A DNA stretch of 64,000 nt, taken from the NCBI GenBank assembly GCA_964019135.1, contig OZ025263.1, positions 24,179,639-24,243,638 of the forward strand, in the 5' to 3' direction. Numbering within the stretch: position 1 is the first letter of the stretch; every line of letters starts with the position of its first letter. A program made the translations under genes and the position numbers. The notes beneath the pieces are model-generated. The model was given only the letters and a program-made list of their open reading frames with translations. It was not told where the DNA came from and made no database searches. Of the stretch, positions 24,901 through 39,900 are shown in pieces. This DNA comes from Arenicola marina. Its lineage: Eukaryota > Annelida > Polychaeta > Arenicolidae.

Positions 24901-27900
24901 ACAGTTGCTCCAGTGGTGCTTGAACCCGGCACTGTTGCAGTTGTTTCCGTCGCCGTCACTTCAGTGGTACTGGACACAGGGACCGTCTGGGTGGTTTCCG
25001 TTTCAGTGGGGGTCGTCACTGTCGTGCCACTGGTGCTTGTACCTGGCACTGTGGCGGTTGTTTCCGTCGCTGTCACTTCACTGGTACTGGACAAAGGGAC
25101 GGTCTGGGTGGTTTCCGTCTCAGTCGGGGTCGTCGCAGTCGTTTCCGAGGTGCTGGAGGCCGGGACTGTGGCTGTGGTCTCGGTGGCCGTCGCTCCGGAC
25201 GTGCTGGAGGCCGTGACTGTGGTTGTGGTCTCGGTGGCCGTGGTCTCGGTGGCCGTGGCTCCGGACGTGCTGGAGGCCGGGACTGTGGCTGTGGTCTCGG
25301 TGGCCGTCGCTCCGGACGTGCTGGAGGCCGTGACTGTGGTTGTGGTCTCGGTGGCCGTGGCTCCGGACGTGCTGGATACCGGCACAGTCGCTGTGGTCTC
25401 GGTCCCAGTGGTCTCTGTCCCTGTGCTGGACCCCGTCACTTCAGTGGTGGAAAACAACACGGTGGCTGTTGTTTCAGGCGGCGTGGTCCCGGTAGTCGTC
25501 TGGCCCGTGGTGGAGGTGAGAGGGACCGTCTGGGTGGTCTCCTCCGGGGTGGTGCTGGTCCCCGCCGTGTCCGAGAGGGTCACGATGACCGTGGTTTCCG
25601 CCGGGGTGGTGCTCTCCGGCACCGTGCTCTCCGTGAAGGTGATGGTTGCCGTGGTCTCCTCAGAAGTGGAAGCTGAACGCGTGGGAACAAGTTTAAACTA
25701 TAGTGTGTGTATAGGATTATAGGTGCGTAATGCAAGTTTTGCGAACAGCGCACACATCAATCAGGGCAAAAGCAAAGATAAAAACAGTTTATGTATTGCA
25801 CAATTGATAATATAGTATTATGGGAATTAAAATCTGAAATGACGTAAAATAAGACATCATCAAAATACACCATAAATATTTTAATTCAACGAAAATATTT
25901 AAAATACACAAATAATTAAACCTAAGATACACAATAACTAAATCTGTATTGGAATGTTACCAAGGTATGTACGCTTATAGCACCAACAATTATGTATGAG
26001 CACATATAGTATACGATGTGCACGCTATTCATAATTAGCATAATATTTCATCACATCGCAATATCGTCTTCCATCAACAGCCATTAACATGCGACACACA
26101 CACGAATGTATGAACATACACAGGTTACAACAACACGAGAACGGCCTTCAATTCATGGATGTGGCCCCCCACCACCCCCCCCTCCGGAAAGAACTAAAAA
26201 AAGTAAACAATCAATTATGCCTTCATATTAATGTACCTTATTCCCTTGCTTAAAGCCAATTTATTAAATGATATCTCTCGCGATTTATGGCTTTGCGCCA
26301 TGTGTACAGTAACCAATGTATCTTCAAACCAGTATGCATGCTTTGGAAAGGAAAGGGGCTTTCTCGGCAATGGCAGCTTCACAGGTGTCTTAACATTTAT
26401 TTTGAGGCTTTTAGCTTATCATGGGAGAACAATATGTGGCATACTTCATTGTGCAAAGACATTTACGTGAAGATAATATTTGGCATAAGTTATTATGTAC
26501 AGATCATATTTAATGGGGTCTATATTGTCCAAAGAAATGTATGTGTAAATAAATACGAATAGCAATCAAATATCTCAGAACCTGCCATACAGCCGAGAAT
26601 TCCCACATTATTTTTCATATGCCATGGTCGGATAGTCACTATAATAGAGATAGTAGCATGATAAAGCAGAAAATATATGCACGGGCACATTCATTTCATT
26701 CCTTTAAATATGCAAATAAGTTAACATGAAACTATATGCATGAATATATACTTATACAAATGGCGAAAAAAGAAAAAAAAAGGTTGGAAATAATAGGGCG
26801 TTGGGACAATATCATTGAACAGAATGAATACAACAAAATAATGATTTGCTTCGCCGAAGAACTGGAAAACAAATCAAGTCAAAATGACGTGTGGACGGTG
26901 AGTTGCGTGAACGTATAAGGACTTCTTGCAACACACAGACATGGGTGTAGCCATGGTGAGGGTGTTTGTTGCCATGGTCAAATTTGCTATGTTTGGCTAA
27001 CTTACCCGAAAATGGTTGCGTGCCGTCATAAACGGTCGTAGCCGTAACTCTGGAAGTCTCAGATTCAGTCACAGTCGGAGTCGTTTCAGTGGTAGACCCT
27101 GTTGTTTCAGTCACTGTCTGCGTTGTTTCAGTGGGAGTCGTTTCAGTGATAGAAGTAGTCTTTTCAGTGCTAGACCCTGCTGTTTCAGTCACTGTCTGTG
27201 TTGTTTCGGTGGGAGTCGTTTCAGTGATAGAAGTAGTCTTTTCAGTGGTAGACCCTGCTGTTTCAGTCACTGTCTGTGTTGTTTCAATGGGAGTCGTTTC
27301 AGTGATAGAAGTAGTCTTTTCAGTGGTAGACCCTTCTGTTTCCGTCACTGTCTGTGTTGTTTCAATGGGCGTCGTTTCAGTGATAGAAGTAGTCTTTCCA
27401 GTGGAAGACCCTGCTGTTTCAGTCACTGTCTGTGTTGTTTCAGTGGGAGTCGTTTCAGTGATAGAAGTTGTCTTTTCAGTTGTAGACCCTTCTGTTTCAG
27501 TCACTGTCTGTGTTGTTTCAGTGGGAGTCGTTACAGTGATAGAAGTAGTCTGTTCAGTGGTAGACCCTTCTGTTTCAGTCACTGTCTGTGTTGTTTCGAC
27601 TGGCGTAGTTTCAGTGATAGACGTTGTGGCTTCGCTGACGGTTGTGGTTTGTTCTGTGGTAGACTCTGCTGTCAATGTGACAGTCTGTGTTGTTTCAGCG
27701 GGAGTCGTTTCAGTGATAGAAGTAGTCTGTTCAGTGATAGAAGTAGTCTGTTCAGTGGTAGACCCTTCTGTTTCAGTCACTGTCTGTGTGGTTTCAGGGG
27801 GAGTCGTTTCAGTGATAGAAGTAGTCTGTTCAGTGGTAGACCCTGCTGTTTCAGTCACTGTCTGTGTGGTTTCAGGGGGAGTCGTTTCAGTGATAGAAGT

Positions 27901-30900
27901 AGTCTTTCCAGTGGAAGACCCTGCTGTTTCAGTCACTGTATGCGTTGTTTCAGTGGGAGTTGTTTCAGTAATAGAAGTAGTCTGTTCAGTGATAGAAGTA
28001 GTCTGTTCAGTGATAGAAGTAGTCTGTTCAGTTGTAGACCCTTCTGTTTCAGTCACTGTCTGTGTTGTTTCAGGGGGAGTCGTTTCAGTGATAGAAGTTG
28101 TTTGTTCAGCGGTAGAACCTTCTGTTATAGTCACTGTCTGCGTTGTTTCGACTGGCGTTGTTTCAGTTACAGATGTTGTCTCTTCGATGACAGTCGTAGA
28201 TCCTTCTGTCTCGGTCACTGTCTGTGTTGTTTCGGGTGGCGTTACAGATGTTGTCGCTTGCGTCGGTGTCACAGTCTCAGCCGTATCCAGCTTGGTGGTG
28301 GCAGATGTTTCTGTGGTCGGCGAAATGGTAGTCTCCGTAAATGTCACCAATCGTGTTGTCTCCGTCGGCGTTATTGCCACTGAGGTCTCGGTCTGAGACA
28401 CCGTGTTGATCACCGTGCTCTCAGGAACGGTCGCTGCCGTGCTCTCCTCTATCGTCCGGGGAATCAAAACGATATGCCAAGATATATATGATATATATGT
28501 ACATACATTATGCATAGATAACAACATATATGTCCAAAAGTGCATGCAACAGACAATACATTAAATACAGATATAATATATGCCATAATATTCATAAAAT
28601 CATGATTGTAGCGGCTGCGGCTGTAGCATTTATAAAAGGCAACCGTTATTATTTCATACAAATAAACATAACATAAACATAAGCAAGTTGTCAGATAAAG
28701 CAATATAGTGAGTTGCGTTAGATAAATATCGATGAAAGCGATGCAAAAGAAACGCAATCCTATGCATTATAAATACTGGTAAAATAAAACTCGCATTTAT
28801 TGTTAATTGCACAAAAAAGACGTTGGCACAAATTCAGGGAACGTTCAAACCAAACATGAGGATTAATATTGTGTCGCTACTGTAATAGACTGTTACGTTG
28901 GGTCTTAACTATAGAACCAATTCAGCTAACTAACTATACTGTAATATACTGTAAGTAACCATTGAACCACGTCCGCCGTTGAACTATATTATTACACACT
29001 GTGACATTGGGTATTAACCAGTTAGCCAAGTTAGCCAATGAACTATACTATAAGATACTGTGATATTGGGTATTCCCCAGTTAATCAATTGAGCAACTGA
29101 ACTATACTGTAACATACTGTGTTATTGTGCATTATCCAGTTAACGAAGTTAACCACTGAACTATACTGTAGCATACTGTGATATTCGGAATTAACCATTT
29201 AACCAAGTTAGCCACGGGACTATCTTATAACATGCTGCAATATTGGGTATTCACCATTGAGCCAATTGAGCTACTGAACTATACTCTGATGTTAAACTGT
29301 AGACATGGAACACAGTGAGCTACTGAGTTATAGTTAGGGTAATTTAGGCTAATAAATATTGTGTTACAACTTATGAAAATAAATAACCCAAATGATTATA
29401 TACATGTCAGCTGATGGAAAAATTATCCCGTCTAAAGTATAATCATGGTCATGTTAAAGTACCTTCACCGAGCTTTTCCACCATAAAGTAAACTAACACT
29501 AATTTAATTTTAATTAAACCAATTACAGAATTTGTCAAAACTATCGGATTTATGAGCTGGGATTGTGTGTTGTATGACCTTCCTTAACTGGGATGTTACG
29601 ACACCGGTTATAGGTGCGTGCAATTCAATTAAGGCATTACAATTGATGATCATATGATGTTGCGGACAGGGCGGTCTGTGTGGTTTCTACTGTGAGTCAG
29701 TGGTAATTCCCGGCTAATCCTTGGCTAATCTACCGCACACCATGCACTGCGACATTACGTAAAGGAACCCTGCTTACCAGTAACAAGCGAGGTGGTGGTT
29801 TCGGAGAAGGCACTGGTGGTGCCCTCCGCTGTCTGATTGGAGAGTGGCTCTGCTGTCGTTACCGTGGTTACGGCCAGGGAGGACTCCGATGGCGTCCCAG
29901 TCTCTGTGAGTCTCGTGCTTTCTGTGGCTTCACTGGTGCTGACACCCTCTGTCGTATCGATTGGAGTCGTTTCCGTGACGTCAGAGGTGACAGTGGGGCT
30001 GGTGGCTCCAGGGGACGTCTGTGTAACCGTGCTCGCAGCTATCGTGCTTTCAGTTATCGTGCTCTCAGTTGGCGTGCTTTCTGTCACTGTCCCTCCGGTT
30101 GTCGCGCTTTCAGCAATCGTGCTTTCTGACGACGTGGTGGCAGCAGTGGAACTCCCAGGAATCGTACTTTCAGCGCTGGTTCTCTCGGTTGTCGAGCCTT
30201 CTTCTATCGTGCTTTCAGTTATCGTGCTTTCGGTAATCGTGCTTTCGGTAACCGTGCTCTCCGTCAAAGTCACAAACTGGGTTGTTTCCAGGGGAGTTTG
30301 GCTTGTTTCCAGAGAAGTCTCCACTGTTGTCGTTTCAACAGCTGTTGTCTTCTCAGATGTCAGGGAGACAGTAGACTCACTGACTGTTGTCTCAGTAAAT
30401 GTGACAACGGCTGTGGTTTCTGCTGCCGTACTTGATTCTAGGACTGTTGTTTCCTCAACGGTTGATGTCACACCTGCTGTTGTTTCGGTGAAAGCCGTTA
30501 TTTTAGCTGGTATGCGAACAACAATCGTTGAATGAATATAAGAAAAATAACGAATGCACTAATGCGTGGTATAGAAAATCGGTGTAAAGTTATCCAATTC
30601 ATGTGACATATTGGACATGCAGCCGAGCGGGTTGGCCGGGTATCACCGAACCCGTCACCCGCGAATATCAAACGTAAAAATGGCGATAATTAAAGCGTAC
30701 ATGATATACAACGGGGGATAGCCGAAGTAACGTCGACACAGTTCACTTGTTTCCTCAACTGTTGATGTCACACCTGCTGTTGTTTCGGTAAAAGCCGTTA
30801 TTTTAGCTGGCATGCGAATAACAAACGTTGAATTAATACAAGAAAAAGAAGTAATGCGCGGTACATTACCAAGACAATCGGCATAAAGTTATCCAATTCA

Positions 30901-33900
30901 TGTGACATGTTGGACATGCAAGCGCGAAAACATTGAAATACTGTTGCACAGAACCGAGGATGATTGAAAACAGACAAACATAGCGATACGGACATTAAGC
31001 GCCGAGCGGGTTGGCCGGGTATCACCGAACCCGTCACCCGCGAATATCAAACGTAAAAATGGCGATAATTAAAGCGTACATGATATACAACGGGGGATAG
31101 CCGAAGTAACGTCGACACAGTTCATAAAGCACATACAATAAATTCCAGCGATATATACACGTACAAAATAATGAGTTCACAGCTTACCAGTCGAAGTCTG
31201 GTCGGTTACTGCAAAGTCTGTGGTTTCGGAGAAGGAACTGGTGGTGCCCTCCGCTGTCTGAGTGGAGAGTGGCTCTGCTGTCGTTACCGTGGTTACGGCC
31301 AGGGTGGATTCTGATGAGGTCCCAGTCTCCGTGAGTCTCGTGCTTTCTGTGGCTCCACTGCTGCTGACGCCCTCTGTCGTATCAATTGGAGTCGTTTCCG
31401 TGACATCAGAGATGACAGTGGGGCTGGTGGCTCCAGGGGACGTCTGTGTAACCGTGCTCGCAGCTATCGTGCTTTCAGTTATCGTGCTCCGAGCTGGCGT
31501 GCTTTCAGTCATTGTCTTTCCGGTTGTCGCACTTTCAGCAATCGTGCTTTCTAACGACTTGGTTGCAGCCGTGGAACTCCCAGGAATCGTACTTTCAGCG
31601 CTGGTTCTCTCAGTTATCGTGCCTTCCACCGTGCTTTCGGTAACCGTACTCTCCATTGAGGAACTCTCTAAGCTCGTGCTTGGGGCTGTCGAGCTTTCCG
31701 TTTCACTAAATGTGGTTTCCGTTGCTGGGGAAATGGTTGTTTCCGTAGAAGTCAAAAACTGGGTTGTTTCCAGAGGAGTTAGGGTTGTATCTGCAGTCGT
31801 CTCCACGGTAGTTGTTTCAACGACTGTTGTCGTCTCAGAGGTCATAGAGACAGTTGACTCACTGACTGTTGTCTCAATCCCGACTGTGGTTTCTGCTGCC
31901 GTGGTTGATCCAAGTACTGTTGTTTCCCCACTTATTGTTGTCACTGCGGAAACTGTTTCCGTAGCAACCGATGTCTCTGTTGCGATGGAGATATGTAACG
32001 TTGGGTAGATTCATTTATAAACGAAGAACATTAGAAGAATGATGTGTTTTCAAAAAGATCCTACTTTGTAAGACGCTGCAAAAATAACGTAGTGAGACCA
32101 TATTTCTGCGACATTGGCATGCACATAGTGCCGTGGAATGAACCGAGATAAAAGTTATATTAAAAAAAATAAGCGGGACATCAAATGATCGGTGGTTTCA
32201 GGCGAATACATTACGGGATGCTACAACATTGGATGACGATATAGTTTAGAAGTACATACAATACAGGGCAGTCAATGTGGCGATCTTTGACGACGACAGA
32301 GCTTAGAGGAAGTACATACAATACACCGCGGTAATGGCCTACGCGCGAAGAGATCAGTTCGCAGCGACAGGCAAATGATCATAGCTTACTGGTCGAAATC
32401 TGGTCGGTTACTGTATAGCCTGTGGTTTCCGAGAAGGCACTGGTGGTGCCCCCTGCTGTCTGCGTGGAGAGTGGCTCTGCTGTCGTTAACGTGGTTACGG
32501 CCAGGGTGAACTCTGATGGGGTCCCGGTTTCCGTGAGTCTCGTGCTTTCTGTGGCTTCACTGCTGCTGACGCCCTCTGTCGTATCGATTGGAGTCGTTTT
32601 CGTGACGTCGGAGGTGACAGTGGGGCTGGTGGCTCCCGGGGACGTCTCCGTAACCGTGCTCGCAGCGATCGTGCTTTCAGTTATCGTGCTCTCAGCTGGC
32701 CTGCTTTCAGTTACTATCCTTCCGGTGCTGTCCGCTTCACTGGATGTGGTCCCAGTGGTTGGCAAAATGGTCTCTGTCGGAGTCGCAAACTGTGTTGTTT
32801 CCAAGGGAGTTGTCTCCGTCTGGGTAGTTTCCACATTTGTTTCCAAGGAAGTTGTTTCTTCTTGGGTTGTTTCGAAGGAAGTTGGCTCTGTTTGGGTTGT
32901 TTCCAGTGAAGTTGTCTCTGTTTGAGTTGTTTCCACTGACGTTTCCAAGGGAGTTGTCTCCGTTTGGGTTGGTTCCACAGTTGTTTCTAGGGGAGTTGAC
33001 TCCGTTTGGGTTGTTGCCACAGTTGTTTCCAAGGAAGCCGTCTCTTTTTGGGTTGTTTCCAGAGATGTTTCCAGGGAAGTTGTTTCCGTTTGGGTTGTTC
33101 CCACAGTTGTTTCTCAGGGAGTTGTCTCCGTTTGGGTTGTTTCCACTGTTGTTTCCAGGGGTGTTGTCCCTGTTTGGGTTGTCTTCACAGTCGTTTCCAA
33201 GGAAGTTGTCTCCGTTTGGGTTGTTCCCACAGTCGTTTCTCGGGGAGTTGTCTCCGTTTGGGTTGTTCCCACAGTTGTTTCTCGGGGAGTTGTCTCCGTT
33301 TGGGTTGTTCCCACAGTTGTTTCTCGGGGAGTTGTCTCCGTTTGGGTTGTTTCCACTGTTGTTTCCAGGGGTGTTGTCTCTGTTTTGGTTGTTTTCACAG
33401 TTGTTTCCAAGGAAGTTGTCTCCGTTTGGCTTGTTTCCACAGTTGTTTCCAAAGAAGTTGTCTCTCTTTGGGTTGTTACCAGAGTTGTTTCCAGTGGAGT
33501 TGTCTCCGTTTGGGTTGTTCCCACTGTTGTTTCCAGGGGGATTGTCTCCGTTTGGGTTGTTCCCACTGTTGTTTCCAGGGGGGCTCTCTCCGTTTGGGTT
33601 GTTTCCACAGAGGTCTCCACCGGAGCTGTTTCACTGAGTGTCTCAGAAGTCAGGGAGACAGTTGTGGTTGTGGTTTCTGCTGCCGTGGTTGATCCAAGGA
33701 CTGTTGTTTTCCCACTGAGTGTTGCTTCACCTGAGGTTTGTTCCGTGATGGCTGGTGTTTCGGCTGGCAAGCGAACATAAAATGGATGACAATCGGTCGC
33801 ATTATAGTTAATATGGAATAACTGGGTGATAACAGAAGAACGTGAGCCAAAACAAAACGCCCTGCGGAAAAAGACGCTGCATACCGGTCTCCATAGCATT

Positions 33901-36900
33901 CTGTTAAACCCTTAGATATGTAAAGACAATCGATGACAAAGAAATAAGCAATATTGGCGGTGACGAAGCAATGTAACATGATCTAGTGCAGGCGATGACG
34001 CAATACTATGACACGGTCCATTGTTGACGATGACGCAATAGTATGACACAGTCTATTTGTGGCAATGGCGTAACAATATTCCATCGTCTATTGTTGGCCA
34101 GGCCATAAGAAGATAAGACAGTCTATTGCAGGCAAAGACGTAAGAAGATAGGACGGTCTAATGTTGGCGATGACGTAACCGGGTAAGACGGTCTATTGTT
34201 GGCGATGGCGTAACAAGGTAAGACGGTCTATTGTTGGCGATGACGTAACAACGTAAGACGGTCTGTTGTTGGCGATGACGTAACAAGGTAAGACGGTCTG
34301 TTGTTGGCGATGATGTAACCTATAACAAGATTAGTCATATACGAAGCAATTTGAAGAACAATCGCCCGAGAATATACACCCAGTCTGCCATTTTAGGCGG
34401 GTTGGGGAGAACCGTCATTATGTTTTATATACAATGTTGTGAAGGTCGTGCTATATGGTCTATATTATCAATGGAGACCTTCGAGTTGTGGCTTCCTCTG
34501 CTGTCTGATGCGGTTAGTCCGTTTTAATGCTGACATTGACTATGGTTGCATCCTTGTGTGTTTTTGCTCCCGCCGCTTGTGACGTCATTGACAAGATTGA
34601 TATGCTTGTGTTTATTTGCCATCATTCTGCCTTCTGTAACGCCATTGGCTGATGCTGTTCGCTATGGATTCCTCTGTACAGTTCTTGTCGGCTCTCGTGC
34701 TGCCACCGCTCGTACTGTCAACACTCCCGTGCTCCAACGTTTCGCTCTTCTATCTATGGTGCTGTCAGCGCTCGTACTGTCAACAGTTCTGCCATCAACT
34801 CTCGTGCTCTGAAGTCTCGTACTGACATCCATGGTGCTGTCAGCGCTCGTACTGTCAACACTTCTGCCATCAACTCTCGTGCTCCAAAGTCTCGCTCTTA
34901 CATATATGGTGCTGTCAGCGCTCGTACTGTCAACACTTCTGCCATCAACTCGCGGGCTCCAAAGTCTCGCTCTGACATCTATGGCGCTGAACACTTCTGC
35001 CGGAGAGTCCCGTCCTGTCGCCGTCTTGTCTTGCGATCTTCAATGCCTCACTTTCCGTAAACAGATAAGGTCGCGGCGTTCCTATGTATATATGCACACC
35101 AGATCCCGCGATAGATGTACGTACCCGCGGGGCGGGGGGGGGGAGGGGGGGGGGCTCCCAAGAACTTGTGGCGGATGGCTATAATTACAATCACCATGAT
35201 TTCTCGCTATGCTGGTTACCACCAGTGTTCCTTGCAATGTTACTTCCACGCCTATGATGGCGCCAGGTAAGGTCTTAATTAACGCTATATTAAAGCATAT
35301 TGCATATGTTGGGTTAGATGCCATAAACGCCATTACAGCTTCAGTTCCATCGGCTGTGGTAGCCATAAACGGGGACTTTAATGATAGTAATATCACCACA
35401 GCGTCTGGCAGTTGCTGTTTTTTACTTCTTAATACCCAACGTATGCAAGTCGTTGATGAGCAGTAGTCGTGCAGGTGAACGATAGTTGTAGATGAGGTCG
35501 GTAGTTGTAGATTTCATCAGCTGTTGCATGTAACATCGATTTCGATGCATGTGGACGGTAGTTGTAGATTTGCATCTAAAATAGAGATAAACCATACTAT
35601 GCATATGTGATCAGTAGTTGTATATGCGATCAGTAGCTGCGAGTGTTATAAGTAGTTGTAGATGTGATCAGTAGCTGTGGATGTGATTAGTATCTGTGGA
35701 TGTGATTAATGGCTGTGGATGTAATCAGTAGCTGTAGATGTGATCAGTAGCTGCGTATGTGATCAGTAGCTGTAGATGTGATAACTAGTTGTATATGGGA
35801 TAAGTAGTTGTATATGGGATAGGTACTTGTAGATGTGATCAATAGCTCTAGATGTGATTAGTAGCTGTGGATGTGATCAGTAGCTGCGTATGTGATCAGT
35901 AATTGTTGATGTGATCAGTAGCTGTAGATATGATCAGCAATTGTTGATGTGATCAGTAACTGTAGATGTGATCAGTAGCTGTAGATATGATCAGTAATTG
36001 TTGATGTGATCAGTAACTGTAGATGTGATCAGTAGCTGGAGATGTGATAAGTAGTTGTGTAGCTGTAGATGTGATCAGTAATTGTTGATGTGATCAGTAA
36101 TTGTTGATGTTATCAGTAGCTGTATATGTTATCACTAGTTGTAGATGAGATCAGTAGTTGTTAATGTGATCAGTAGTTGTAGCGGAGATTGGTCGTTGTA
36201 GATGAGATCAGCAGCTGCAGAAGAGACCAGCAGTTGTAGATGAGATCAGCAGTTATAGATCTTATTATTCGTTGTATATGTGACCAGTGGTTATAGATGA
36301 GATGGGTCGTTGTAGATGAGATCAGTAGTCGTAGATGTGATCGGTAGTTGTAGATGTGATCGATAGTTGTTGATGAGATCGGTAGTTGTCGATGTGATCG
36401 GTAGTTGTCGATGAGATCGGTAGTTGTACAGAATAACGTTTAGGTATATGACAGCTATGAGTGTGATTAAGAAACAGGCGTAAACGGTACCTGCTAAACG
36501 ATGGGTCTTATCAGCTAATTACCACCGCATATTAATTATTCTCCTCTATATTATATACTATTATCAGCGATAAAAGCGACACCAGAATTCTGAGAAGCGA
36601 TTTCCGTCGCCATACATACATACAACTCTTCTGTAGCTTCATTATCTTCGCGGGTTCGTTCGTCGTGTAATACATGTTAATATCTTCATCTTGTCCATGT
36701 CACTACTGGGTAATCACGGTGTATGTTCCATATCCTTCATACTGCCACTGGTTAGTGCGTGCCAGATGCATCGTCGCTGGGTAATGGGGCTGTTAACTGC
36801 CAGATGTATGTTTCACCATCCTTGACAATGACACGGGTTCGTGTTTTTCGGCTGGCCTGCGGCTACCTTCATCCTCTTCATTTCGTCATTTGGTAATGCG

Positions 36901-39900
36901 AAGTAAGGTATGTTTCCTCATCCTTGTTTCTACCATTGCGTCCCGCTTGCTGTCTGGATATCGCATTATATTCCGTCTGTGTGGCATTGTTCGTGCCTCA
37001 ACATATGTAACATTCGCGTGAGCTGAGCAGTAATTTCGTTTTCGGTCGTCCAATGGTGAAGCTGTTCAAACAAACGGACGACTTCCAATGTCACACCGGG
37101 GCAATTGGGGGGGGGGGGGGTTAAGGTAGGACCTATGCATCAGAAGTTGGTATGGCGCACGCTATCAGTAAGAGTCGCCGTACTATGTATACACCAGGCG
37201 ATGACTCCCTTTCTGGCCGCTGCCAGTGTGCCATATGCTTAGGTCTCCAGGGTCCAGCATCGCATACATTATACATCATCTATGCTTACTGCCATGCCTG
37301 CTTGGCATGGCAATAAACTTCTTAGAGGCATTCCTCAACAGGGACATATGGCTGCCCATAAACGACGTTTCGGATGATGCAATTGTGTCAAGCGCCTTTT
37401 GGTTTATCTGCACGATTCACCTCTATAATTCACGTTGGGTAACCATTACTAAACGACGGGTGCCGTCTCCAAGCTGATCGAGGATCACTCGACGACATGT
37501 ACGTGCCCAGAGGAAAAATAACAATGTTTCGTGAATCAAACAGAATATAGCACACATATGTGGCGAAAACAAAAACATTAATAAAGCAATGACATAAAAC
37601 AGTGAACTTCAAGAAAAGAAAGTGGCAGAGATAAAAGCAAAGCTAACATCAAGAGGCTTCATGGAGGATTCCTAATTAAGACGGAATGAATTTTGACTGT
37701 AATTTTTTTACCAGTTAAGCATTCCACGACTATCCTGGTTCATTGCTTATGCCCCAACACAATACATATGTAATGATGCAATTTCGACTGTTTCTCTAAT
37801 GATTCATACCATGTTGCATGGATGATCTTCTTACCAGTACAATCGGTTTGGAAATAGGCGAAGGCATATCAGCTTGAGATTAAATCTAACATAGCCACAC
37901 ATCAGTACCTCCAAGAAGCTCTTGAATGCAATTACTAACCTGTGGTCTGCGACACTGTTGTGTCCTGGGCAGTTGGCGAGGTTTCTGTCGCTGTGACGCA
38001 ATAAAGAGTCATTGATATATATCGATATAGCCATAGCAATAGCACGTAGCCCATGCAAAGCCCGGATACGTAACCAAAGACAAATACGTATCTTAAATAG
38101 CGTACCTGGTCGCTCGTGGGACGGGCAGCAAGCGAACAGCACAAACATAGAAAGTGCGAAGTCATGCAACAAAATACACCATCCACCAATCAGGCAAAAG
38201 CAGAATTTAAAGGACGCCGGACATTTTCATCCTTAGCATAGGGACTATATGGATCACATGTAGTATCAAGTGATTCTTCGCTTTATATATGTTGCTGTCA
38301 GCAGGCGCACGAGGGTGCTGTAAACGCGGATCCATGGCCTTTTCTGGTGTTTAGATGACCTACCTATGGTCGATGCTGCAACAGACAAGGTCATGCATGA
38401 GATGCTAAATACCGAGAGCAGATGCCATATAAAGCATGGTAGATATGAGATGATAATTCTGCTATGTAATAATAATTCGCAATATAATGTTGATTATAAT
38501 GATGATATTTTGTTCATGTCTTGCCAAATCGACCTGTTCCACATATATACATGTCTATATCTAATGTCACCATTAGGAAACCCCTTCCCATCGACTCTAA
38601 ACCACACGAACACCAGTGACAGTTCCAGGAATTTCCGACAGCCGACAGGGGGGGGGGGGGGTAGTGCGCATCCAGAGAGAACGTTGCGAAGGGGGGGGGG
38701 GCGAGGCTGTTGAGGTTCCGATTGTGGCCCTTGTGCTCCGTTCTTCAGAATACCGGGGGGAACGCGCATATTTGAATGTCAAAGTAGGGGAACGTGCTGT
38801 GCCCCCCAACCCTGGATCCGCCACTGCACGCACCACCATATACACGTATCCTTGAGAAAACCCAAGACCCTACTCACCGTCTGTCGTGGTGCCTGTTGTG
38901 GCGCTCGCTGTCACAGTGCTCTCAGTCTCGGTCGTAATCGGTGTTGTCGTTTGCACTGATAAAACAAATCAAATGAGAGAAATATAAATAAATAAAAAGT
39001 CTGTATCATACCTCCTAAATCATTAGCAACTCCACGTCAATCGCGCATGCGCGTTGTGATGGTCACATGCTCACCGTACCTCAAAATAGGCTGAAGAAGA
39101 ACCGTAGGTAAATAATATATATAATTGTTTGTAATACAAGTTCGTATGCACATACAGGCGAACGATTAAAAAAATAAGAAGGGCTAAAATATTAATAAAG
39201 TTACACACCAGTTCCCGGAAATCGGTTTTGAAGAATTTGAACGGTACAAGAAATAGAAACGAATTCATTTGTATGAGCGCGTACGGATGAAGGTGTGGGC
39301 TAAGAGGGGGTTGCTCCTCGCTTCTGCATACACGGAGCAGGCAAAAGAATGCAAAAGAATGCAATAACATATAAGTCTATAAACCTCACACTTCTCTGCA
39401 ACAAGTGTGACTTAATAACGTGGTTTCTCGACACTCACCGTCTGTCGTGGTGTCTGTTGTGGCGCTGGCTGACACAGTGCTCTCAGTCTCGGTCGTAATC
39501 GGTGTTGTGGTTTGCACTGATAAAACAAATGAAATGAGAGAAATATAGAGTCTGTATCATAACCTCCTAAAGCATTAGCAACTCCACGGCAATCGCGCAT
39601 GCGCGTTGTGATCGGCTCGTGAACACTGAGACCTCAAAATGGGCTGAAGAGGAACCGTAGGTAAATAATATATATAATTTTTGTAATACAACTTAGTATG
39701 TACACACAGGCGAACGATTAAAGAAATAATTAGGACCAGGTATTAAGTAAATTTAAACACCATTTTCCGGAAATCTGTTTTGAAGAATTTGAACGGTACA
39801 AGAAATAGAAACGATTTCATTTGTATGAGCGCGTGAGGGTGAGGGTGCGGGTTAAGAGGGGGTTGCTCTTCGTTTCTGCATAGATGGAGCAGGCAAAAGA

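Noticed and set aside
30622..30745. tRNA-derived SINE, because GCCGAGCGGGTTGG resembles an A box
   Set aside because: No properly spaced B box or tail is visible. The two copies are explained by a local duplication.
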